This document shows positions 15,070 through 20,166 of a DNA stretch of 20,166 nt, piece by piece (the first letter of the stretch is position 1; the number at the start of each line of letters is the position of its first letter). Where the stretch lies: assembly GCA_938091715.1 (NCBI GenBank), contig CALKMT010000098.1, positions 1 to 20,166 on the forward strand, read 5' to 3'. Source of the DNA: an uncultured Litorivicinus sp. Its GTDB lineage: Bacteria > Pseudomonadota > Gammaproteobacteria > Pseudomonadales > Litorivicinaceae. The notes beneath the pieces are model-generated. The model was not told where the DNA came from, made no database searches, and was given only the letters and a program-made list of their open reading frames with translations. The position numbers were made by a program, and so were the translations under genes.

Positions 15070-17148
15070 TTGAATATTGTAAAAAAATCCTTTGAGTTCG
15101 GCGGCCAGACCGTCACGCTCGAAACCGGGCGCATCGCTCGCCAAGCCTCGGGTGCCGTTATGGTCACCATGGGCAAAACTCAACTGCTGGCCACTGTGGT
15201 TGCCGCCAAAGGCATGAAACCCGGTCAAGACTTCTTCCCTTTGTCCGTGCACTACCAAGAGAAGACCTACGCCGCAGGCCGTATTCCTGGTGGATTCTTC
15301 AAGCGTGAAGGCCGCCCCACTGAACACGAAACGTTGATCTCGCGTCTGTGCGACCGTCCGATCCGTCCGCTGTTCCCCAAGGGCTTCATGAACGAAGTTC
15401 AGGTCATCCTGACCGTGATGAGCCTGGAGCCGGGTCGCGATGCCGACACCGCAGCCATGATCGGCCAGTCAGCCGCCTTGGCCGTCTCGGGTATTCCGTT
15501 TAATGGCCCCATCGGCGCTGCCAAAGTTGGCTTTAGCGACAATGGCGAGTATCTGTTGAACCCCTCCAAGGCGCAGCTGGAAACCAGCCGCTTGGAAATG
15601 GTCGTAGCCGGTACCGCTGACGCCGTATTGATGGTCGAGTCCGAAGCCGAAGAGCTGACCGAAGACCAGATGCTGGGCGCAGTGTTGTTTGCCCACGAAG
15701 AAATGCAAGAAACCATTGAGGTGATCAAGGCATTCGCGGCAGAAGCCGAGCAGAAGACCTTTGATTGGACAGCGCCTGAAGAAGACAAGTCGTTGTCGGC
15801 CTTGGTCGCACCCTTTGCAGATCAAGTGGCGGCGGCGTATCGCATCACCGACAAGATGGAGCGCTACGCAGCACTGGGCAAGATCCGTGCGGCAGCGGTC
15901 TCCGAGTTGGTCAATGACGACTACAACGCAGACGCTATCGGCTCTGGCATTGCCAAGCTGGAAAAAACTGCAGTCCGTGAAGCGGTATTGAATGGCGAGC
16001 CTCGTATCGATGGCCGTGACCACAACACGGTTCGTCCGATTCAGGTTGAAGTGGGCGTGTTGGATCAGACCCACGGCTCGGCCTTGTTCACTCGGGGTGA
16101 AACCCAGGCGATCGTGGCGGCGACCTTGGGCACGCTAAAAGATTCGCAGATGATTGATTCGCTGTCGGGTACCTACACCGATCGTTTCATGCTGCACTAC
16201 AACTTCCCTCCCTTCTCGGTCGGTGAAGCTGGATTCATGGGTGGCCCCAAGCGTCGCGAGATTGGCCATGGCCGTCTGGCACGTCGCGGTATTCAAGCCG
16301 TTCTGCCCAAGGAAGAAGACTTCCCCTACGCCCTGCGTTTGGTCAGCGAGATCACCGAATCTAACGGTTCTTCGTCCATGGCATCGGTGTGTGGTTCATC
16401 ACTGGCCTTGATGGACGCGGGTGTGCCCTTGCGTGCACCGGTGGCCGGTATTGCTATGGGTCTGGTCAAGGACGGCGATCGTTTTGCGGTTCTGACTGAC
16501 ATTCTGGGTGACGAAGATCACCTGGGTGACATGGACTTTAAAGTGGCCGGTACTGCCGAGGGTGTTACTGCATTGCAGATGGACATCAAGATCGAAGGCA
16601 TCAACGAAGAGATCATGGAAAAGGCCTTGGAACAGGCCATGGACGCGCGCCTGCACATCTTGCAAGAGATGAACAAGGTGATCAGCGAGTCTCGTGACGA
16701 GTTGGCGGCCACCGCACCTCGTATGAGCACCATGAAGATTGATCCCGACAAGATCCGTGATGTGATCGGTAAAGGCGGCGCGGTCATTCGCGATTTGACT
16801 GAAAAGTCAGGCGCCTCGATTGATCTGGACGACGACGGCACGGTACGCATTTATGCGGCCTCGCAGGAGAGTGCAGACAAGGCCAAGGAAATGATCCTGG
16901 CGATCACGGCCGAAGCCGAAGTCGGTACCATCTACGAAGGCAAAGTCGCGCGCATCGTCGACTTTGGTGCCTTTGTGACCATCCTGCCCGGCAAGGACGG
17001 ACTGGTTCACATCAGCCAAATCAGCGAAGAGCGGGTCGAGAAAGTCACCGACTATCTGGAAGAAGGCCAGACCATCAAGGTCAAGGTTCTGGACGTCGAC
17101 GCCCGTGGCCGCATCAAGCTGTCAATGAAAGACATCGAAGCCGAGTAA
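15070..17148 (+). CDS. pnp: Polyribonucleotide nucleotidyltransferase (PNPase)
   Basis: Phosphorolytic 3'-5' exoribonuclease of the RNA degradosome; 692 residues from the chosen start (E. coli 711). Two RNase PH domains flank an alpha-helical region. The second carries ILGDEDHLGDMDFKVAGT with Asp481 and Asp487, which align with the E. coli catalytic aspartates. A KH domain with IGKGG (GKGG at 567-570) and an S1 domain (EGKVARIVDFGAFVTILPG) follow, and the protein ends soon after S1 with little tail. I start at TTG 15070, because TAAGGA at 15056-15061 is eight bases upstream and MNIVKKSFEFGGQTVTLETG aligns with known N-termini. The longer frame from 14995 would run through rpsO and the hairpin. 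Confidence 0.97.
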   Translation: MNIVKKSFEFGGQTVTLETGRIARQASGAVMVTMGKTQLLATVVAAKGMKPGQDFFPLSVHYQEKTYAAGRIPGGFFKREGRPTEHETLISRLCDRPIRPLFPKGFMNEVQVILTVMSLEPGRDADTAAMIGQSAALAVSGIPFNGPIGAAKVGFSDNGEYLLNPSKAQLETSRLEMVVAGTADAVLMVESEAEELTEDQMLGAVLFAHEEMQETIEVIKAFAAEAEQKTFDWTAPEEDKSLSALVAPFADQVAAAYRITDKMERYAALGKIRAAAVSELVNDDYNADAIGSGIAKLEKTAVREAVLNGEPRIDGRDHNTVRPIQVEVGVLDQTHGSALFTRGETQAIVAATLGTLKDSQMIDSLSGTYTDRFMLHYNFPPFSVGEAGFMGGPKRREIGHGRLARRGIQAVLPKEEDFPYALRLVSEITESNGSSSMASVCGSSLALMDAGVPLRAPVAGIAMGLVKDGDRFAVLTDILGDEDHLGDMDFKVAGTAEGVTALQMDIKIEGINEEIMEKALEQAMDARLHILQEMNKVISESRDELAATAPRMSTMKIDPDKIRDVIGKGGAVIRDLTEKSGASIDLDDDGTVRIYAASQESADKAKEMILAITAEAEVGTIYEGKVARIVDFGAFVTILPGKDGLVHISQISEERVEKVTDYLEEGQTIKVKVLDVDARGRIKLSMKDIEAE

Positions 17149-17166
17149 ATCCGGAATCGATAACGG

Positions 17167-17193
17167 AAAAGCCCGCCTTATGCGGGCTTTTTT
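17167..17193. terminator. Terminator between pnp and the DMT permease gene
   Basis: AAAAGCCCGC (17167-17176) and GCGGGCTTTT (17182-17191) form a ten-base stem with a five-base loop, followed by T to 17193. It ends the rimP-pnp operon. On the minus strand the same stem has only a TTTT tail and can serve as a weaker terminator. The stop codon of the minus-strand permease (17178-17180) lies in its loop. Confidence 0.88.
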
Positions 17194-18041
17194 GTGGGCG
17201 TTATTTGACGCGCCCGCATCGGCCAGGCTGCACCGGCAAAAACAAAGGCGGCACCAACGAGCGCCCACAGGCCGTGTTGCTCGTCAAACCACCACCAGGT
17301 CACCGCCAACACGAATACCGATTCCAGATTGAGCAGGAATGACGCATCCTGGTGTGACACGTGCCGCTGGGCTTTGATTTGAAGCAGGAAGCGCGCGGCG
17401 GTCAGTCCGATTCCAGCAAAGATTAACCACTGCCAACCCTCGACCGACACGTCCCTCAGATGGCTCGGATCCTCGAACACTATTCCCAGTGCCAACAAGC
17501 CAACCCCAATGGTAACCATTTGGCCAAAGCCCACGGTCACCGTGTTGTGGCTTTTGCCCTGGTGACTGATCAGCGTGATCTGCCAGCCAAACAAGGCGGC
17601 CGCGCCAACAAATAATAGGAAATTGTCCAGCTTGAACTCGCTGACCATCAGCAGGCCGCCTGCGGCGGTGATCGCTAATCGGATCCAAAAGCGTCGATCG
17701 ACTCGCTCGCCGTACAAAAAGTGGCTGTACAGCGGCGATAGCACCATGCCCATCGCGATGACAAAGCCGGCCAACCCCAGATCCTCGGCGGAATCCACGG
17801 CAATAACCCACAGCGTAGTCGAGGCAATCATGGTCAGCCCGATGATGCAGCTGTCGCGAAACGCGGGCCAGGCGAATCCGGGTAGCGCCCAGGGCAGTAA
17901 CAGCACGCCAACCGCCAAGAAACGTAGCCCCATAAAGGTCATGGGTTCGAAGTACTGAATGCCAATTTTGGTCACTGGCCAGCCCAAGGCGGCCAATAAC
18001 GAGACGCTCAACAACAACCATTGGGCCTGGGCCCGGGTCAC
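17178..18041 (-). CDS. EamA/DMT-superfamily inner-membrane transporter
   Basis: A 287-residue protein with about ten hydrophobic segments in two homologous halves, the EamA/RhaT drug-metabolite transporter arrangement. Typical features are AALGWPVTKIGIQYFEPMTF and MGLRFLAVGVLLLPWAL in the first repeat, LSPLYSHFLYGERVDRRFW at its end, and an SVFVLAVTWWWFDEQ segment in the second repeat. The substrate cannot be told; members export metabolites such as amino acids. The start is GTG at 18039-18041, overlapping the rnfH stop as GTGA, so it is the last gene of a translationally coupled ratA-rnfH operon. The stop falls in the loop of the shared terminator. Confidence 0.85.
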   Translation of the reverse strand: MTRAQAQWLLLSVSLLAALGWPVTKIGIQYFEPMTFMGLRFLAVGVLLLPWALPGFAWPAFRDSCIIGLTMIASTTLWVIAVDSAEDLGLAGFVIAMGMVLSPLYSHFLYGERVDRRFWIRLAITAAGGLLMVSEFKLDNFLLFVGAAALFGWQITLISHQGKSHNTVTVGFGQMVTIGVGLLALGIVFEDPSHLRDVSVEGWQWLIFAGIGLTAARFLLQIKAQRHVSHQDASFLLNLESVFVLAVTWWWFDEQHGLWALVGAAFVFAGAAWPMRARQITPTKKPA

Positions 18042-18322
18042 GGGTTGTTCTTCTCGGCTCGGTTACGCCGGGCTTCCTTGGGGTCAATGATCAGGGGGCG
18101 GTAGATTTCAATACGGTCCCCGTCGTTCAGCGCCCGCTCGCTGGGCTTTTTTTCCAACTTGGACCAGATCCCGGCCTTGTAGTCCTCCAGATCGATCTCG
18201 GGGAAGTGCTCTACGATGCCGGATTGTCGGACGGCTTGATCCAGTGTGGTGCCCTCGGGTACCTCGAGGGTCAGGATTAACTGTCGCGCCGGGGTGGCGT
18301 AGGCGACCTCGATGGTGATCAA
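18038..18322 (-). CDS. rnfH: RnfH family ubiquitin-like protein
   Basis: Small protein, 94 residues from the chosen start (E. coli RnfH 96), with a beta-grasp (ThiS/MoaD-like) fold expected for the family. Matching stretches are ITIEVAYATPARQL, GTTLDQAVRQSGIVEHFPEI, DLEDYKAGIWSK and the hallmark DGDRIEIYRPLIIDPKEARR. I use the TTG at 18320-18322. It overlaps the ratA stop as TTGA, has GAGGTG eight bases upstream, and places ITIEVAYA where RnfH proteins begin. The longer TTG at 18352 would add ten Arg-rich residues encoded within ratA. RnfH was formerly called RatB for its constant place beside ratA; its biochemical role is not settled. Confidence 0.9.
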   Translation of the reverse strand: MITIEVAYATPARQLILTLEVPEGTTLDQAVRQSGIVEHFPEIDLEDYKAGIWSKLEKKPSERALNDGDRIEIYRPLIIDPKEARRNRAEKNNP

Positions 18323-18753
18323 GCGCCGTACACCTCGTCTGCGCGGTCGCAAAATGCCTGCACCATGGTGTTGGCCACCTGGGTAAAGACCGGGCCTAGG
18401 GCCATGGCGGTCAGCTTGCCGCCCATGTCAAAGGACAAATCCAGCGAGACGTGACAGGCCTGCTCGCCTTTGGCTTGAAAGGACCATTCACCATGAAAGT
18501 GTTTGAACGGTCCTTCAACCAGGGCCAGCCGAATGAACTCAGGGCGACTGCGCTCATTGCGCGTGGTAAAGGCATGGCGCAAGCGGCCTTTGGCTAATAC
18601 CAGCTCGGCGACCATGTGCGAATCCGTGTGCTCGAGGACGCGGGAGTTGGCGCACCAGGGGAGGAAATCGGGGTAGTTTTCGACCTGATCCACCAGGTCG
18701 AACATTTGTTCAGCGCTGTGGAAAACCAGCGCCGTTTTGGCAATTGTCTTCAT
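18319..18753 (-). CDS. ratA: RatA/Coq10-type START-domain protein
   Basis: A 144-residue START/polyketide-cyclase-like protein. It contains SAEQMFDLVDQVENYPDFLP, then WCANSRVLEH, GPFKHFHGEWSFQ, VSLDLSFDMGGKLTA and a C-terminal amphipathic helix around QVANTMVQAFCDRADEVYG. Homologues include mitochondrial Coq10, which binds ubiquinone. The E. coli protein RatA (YfjG) has also been reported to block 70S assembly as a toxin. The sequence cannot say which role applies. It heads the ratA-rnfH-permease operon and is divergent from smpB over 59 bases, the same arrangement as in E. coli. Confidence 0.93.
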   Translation of the reverse strand: MKTIAKTALVFHSAEQMFDLVDQVENYPDFLPWCANSRVLEHTDSHMVAELVLAKGRLRHAFTTRNERSRPEFIRLALVEGPFKHFHGEWSFQAKGEQACHVSLDLSFDMGGKLTAMALGPVFTQVANTMVQAFCDRADEVYGA

Positions 18754-18812
18754 GGCGCCAGTGTACCCTAACTTGTTGTATTTCGGCGCTTTCGGAGTAT
18801 CCTCACGGCCGA

Positions 18813-19289
18813 ATGTCGAAAAAATCTCAAAAGGGCGGAATGCCCGCGATTGCTCGGAATAAGCGGGCTTCGTTCGAATATCACCTGGACGAAAAGTTTG
18901 AAGCCGGTTTGGTTCTGCAGGGCTGGGAAGTCAAAAGTGCGCGTGCCGGTAAGGTCCAGCTGACCGACACTTACGTCATTATGCGCGACGGCGAAGCCTT
19001 CTTGCTAAACGCCCACATCCAACCCCTGACGACCGCTTCGACCCATGTCGTGGCGGACCCAGAACGGACGCGCAAGCTGCTGTTGCACCGTAAGGAACTG
19101 GGCAGGATTCATGCTGCGCTGGGCAACAAAGGCCGGGCCTGTGTGGCCACGTCGATGTACTGGAAGGGCAAGAACATCAAAGTCGAAGTCGCCCTAGCGA
19201 CGGGTAAAAAGCAACACGACAAGCGCGACACCGAAAAAGAACGAGACTGGAACCGCGAGAAAGGCCGGATACTACGCCACAACCGCTAG
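18813..19289 (+). CDS. smpB: SsrA-binding protein SmpB (trans-translation)
   Basis: Binds tmRNA and delivers it to stalled ribosomes; 158 residues. The OB-fold core includes NKRASFEYHLDEKFEAGLVL, LQGWEVKSARAGK, HIQPLTTASTHV and RTRKLLLHRKEL. The basic tail has GKKQHDKRDTEKERDW. I start at ATG 18813 (MSKKSQKGG), which fits the Lys-rich SmpB N-terminus, although the Shine-Dalgarno (CGGAG) is distant. A second ATG at 18840, with AAGGGCGG nearby, would give a shorter protein. An upstream extension to 18744 would overlap ratA and has no family support. The stop shares a CTAG with the convergent small secreted protein. No ssrA gene is present in the remaining window. Confidence 0.95.
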   Translation: MSKKSQKGGMPAIARNKRASFEYHLDEKFEAGLVLQGWEVKSARAGKVQLTDTYVIMRDGEAFLLNAHIQPLTTASTHVVADPERTRKLLLHRKELGRIHAALGNKGRACVATSMYWKGKNIKVEVALATGKKQHDKRDTEKERDWNREKGRILRHNR

Positions 19290-19696
19290 TGCTGGCAGTG
19301 GTTCGCTAACATCCTGGGTTGTGGCGCGGGTTTGACCTTTTCATCGCCCACCCGGCGATGTAAATCGACCACCTGTCGTGGTGGATTCGATAACTGGAAA
19401 CTTTCCCCCCACCACTGGCCTTGCCAATTCAACTGGATGCTGTCGGCGTCCCAGCTTAGGTCAATCGAGGGCGGTAATCCCTGGGTGCAGGTCACCCGCC
19501 GCAACTCTTTCGGAAAGGCCAAGCCGAGTGATTGATATTCCAGGGTGCTGGTAACCGCTTGATTTCGGTCCAGATCCAGGACCAGCCGCAGCCGATCGCC
19601 GTAGTCCGCGTGGCGGACATCCAACACCACCCAACCATCCCCCAGGCACCAAGGGCTGGCGAAAGCAGTCAGAAATAATGCCGTGCGTAACTTCAA
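19286..19696 (-). CDS. Small secreted protein of unknown function, possibly AMIN-like
   Basis: A 136-residue protein with a likely Sec signal peptide (about 1-19, MKLRTALFLTAFASPWCLG). The mature part has alternating hydrophobic beta-like stretches, notably VVLDVRHADYGDRLRLVLDL and, near the end, SNPPRQVVDLHRR. The pairing of RLRLVLDL with NPPRQVVDL recalls AMIN-type peptidoglycan or secretin-associated domains (which often read RLVFDL and NPPRLVIDL). This is a pattern-based guess. The TTG start at 19694-19696 has AGCAGG five bases upstream and is the only start that keeps the signal peptide. The stop overlaps the smpB stop, sharing CTAG. It diverges from the recombinase gene across a palindrome. 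Confidence 0.65.
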   Translation of the reverse strand: MKLRTALFLTAFASPWCLGDGWVVLDVRHADYGDRLRLVLDLDRNQAVTSTLEYQSLGLAFPKELRRVTCTQGLPPSIDLSWDADSIQLNWQGQWWGESFQLSNPPRQVVDLHRRVGDEKVKPAPQPRMLANHCQH

Positions 19697-19714
19697 CCTA
19701 GCCTGCTAATTGAG

Positions 19715-19737
19715 TGTGATACGCTATTGGTATCACA
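19715..19737. promoter_or_regulatory. Perfect 8-bp inverted repeat in the divergent recombinase promoter region
   Basis: TGTGATAC (19715-19722) and GTATCACA (19730-19737) are exact reverse complements with a seven-base spacer. The repeat sits in the 53-base gap between the small secreted protein (-) and the recombinase (+), 13 bases before the recombinase ATG. No T-run follows. It is well placed to be an operator controlling the recombinase, or a recombinase-binding site; neither is shown. Confidence 0.6.
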
Positions 19738-19749
19738 AGTTGAGATTCG

Positions 19750-20166
19750 ATGGCTAACTATCTGTTAAAGCGGGGGAAACTTTGGTGGATCCAAAGGAAG
19801 TACCCGGTCGATGTTAAAGACGAGTTAGGGACGTTTTTCCGTAAGTCGCTGGGCACTGCCGAGCTGGGCGAAGCCGAGCGGCGGTTGCCTGCGCGGTTGG
19901 CGGAGTTTGACCAAAACGTGCAGGTCGTCCGTCAGTCGCGTGATGAAGGCGATTTGTTTGACCTCGCTGACGACCAGCCAGCGCTGTCGCAAATGATGGC
20001 CAAGTACCAGTCGCAGGTGCTGTCGGTGCTGTCTAATGCAGCACAGCAGCGTCATCTGCGGGTCCTAAAGGCCTACGGTCAGTTTGTTGGTCTGGATCAA
20101 AGCGCACAAAACCTGGCCCTACGATCCCGCCAAGCCGTCGAGCATTGGCTGGTGCCGACCTACGGC
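19750..20166 (+). CDS. Tyrosine recombinase/phage-type integrase, N-terminal part (runs off window)
   Basis: An open frame of 139 codons from the ATG at 19750 to the window edge, with no stop. The N-terminus MANYLLKRGKLWWIQRKYPV followed by FFRKSLGTAELGEAERRLPA resembles the arm-binding region (DUF6538 type) of tyrosine integrases, in which a YL.RRG..W..R...P pattern is followed by SLGT.....A..R. The stretch from about residue 85 (QMMAKYQSQVLSVL onward) would be the start of the core-binding SAM-like domain. The catalytic Arg/His/Tyr residues lie outside the window and cannot be checked. A weak GAG Shine-Dalgarno precedes the ATG. It probably marks one end of an integrated element placed next to smpB. 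Confidence 0.75.
   Translation, partial: MANYLLKRGKLWWIQRKYPVDVKDELGTFFRKSLGTAELGEAERRLPARLAEFDQNVQVVRQSRDEGDLFDLADDQPALSQMMAKYQSQVLSVLSNAAQQRHLRVLKAYGQFVGLDQSAQNLALRSRQAVEHWLVPTYG

Noticed and set aside
18038..18753. ratA-rnfH as a classic toxin-antitoxin module
   Set aside because: RatA has been reported as toxic in E. coli, but the family is a conserved START-domain housekeeping protein and RnfH is not shown to neutralise it; the sequence gives no reason to call a toxin-antitoxin system.
19715..19737. CRP-type site (TGTGA ... TCACA)
   Set aside because: The half-sites match, but the spacer is 13 bases and not the 6 required by CRP, so I list it only as a palindrome.
19290..19749. ssrA (tmRNA) or an att core after smpB
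   Set aside because: No tmRNA-like 3' end, tag-coding segment or direct repeat was found; the space is taken by a credible minus-strand gene.
1..20166. CRISPR array, insertion sequence or defence island
   Set aside because: No regular direct repeats with spacers, transposase signature or defence gene is seen; only the truncated recombinase gene at the right edge suggests mobile DNA.

Overview
The window looks like a piece of a moderately GC-rich gammaproteobacterial chromosome, probably a marine or aquatic relative of the Oceanospirillales/Pseudomonadales. The evidence is the gene order rimP-nusA-infB-rbfA-truB-rpsO-pnp, a DctB/DctD-controlled TRAP dicarboxylate transporter, a ratA-rnfH pair divergent from smpB, and RimP, NusA, IF2 and PNPase proteins that resemble the E. 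coli family members in length and motifs. The species call is inference only.

Layout. (1) 1-196: the 3' end of an unidentified + strand gene and a strong intrinsic terminator. (2) 219-7242: a C4-dicarboxylate module. The histidine kinase DctB and the sigma-54 activator DctD overlap by four bases. A textbook -24/-12 promoter follows, then dctP (periplasmic binding protein), a UUCG-capped hairpin, and tightly coupled dctQ-dctM and a DedA-family membrane protein gene. Sensing (DctB), activation (DctD), sigma-54 transcription and uptake (DctPQM) thus form one visible circuit. (3) 7230-8513: small housekeeping genes: apt (-), a SlyB-like outer-membrane lipoprotein (+) and a DUF1244 protein (-). 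(4) 8514-17193: the translation/transcription/RNA-decay operon. It begins with a predicted sigma-70 promoter and two tandem terminators immediately before rimP, then nusA, infB, rbfA, truB, a structured rpsO leader, rpsO, a perfect 13-bp stem and pnp, and ends with a terminator. (5) 17178-18753: a minus-strand operon ratA-rnfH-DMT permease in which each junction is a four-base start/stop overlap (TTGA, GTGA). (6) 18813-20166: smpB (+), a small secreted protein (-), an operator-like palindrome, and the 5' part of a tyrosine recombinase gene that runs off the window and probably marks the start of an integrated element.

Genes are packed very tightly. Three convergent pairs overlap or abut at their stop codons without a terminator, and TTG starts are frequent (dctD, infB, pnp, rnfH and the small secreted protein). 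No tRNA, rRNA, tmRNA, CRISPR array or complete mobile element is visible, and no stretch above 300 bases lacks a gene. I do not see a clearly new multi-gene system. The most interesting signals are regulatory: the rpsO leader with a ten-codon ORF behind a perfect Shine-Dalgarno, the tandem terminators ahead of rimP-nusA, the dctP/dctQ hairpin, the enlarged DctQ and DctM subunits, and the recombinase/palindrome at the right edge.
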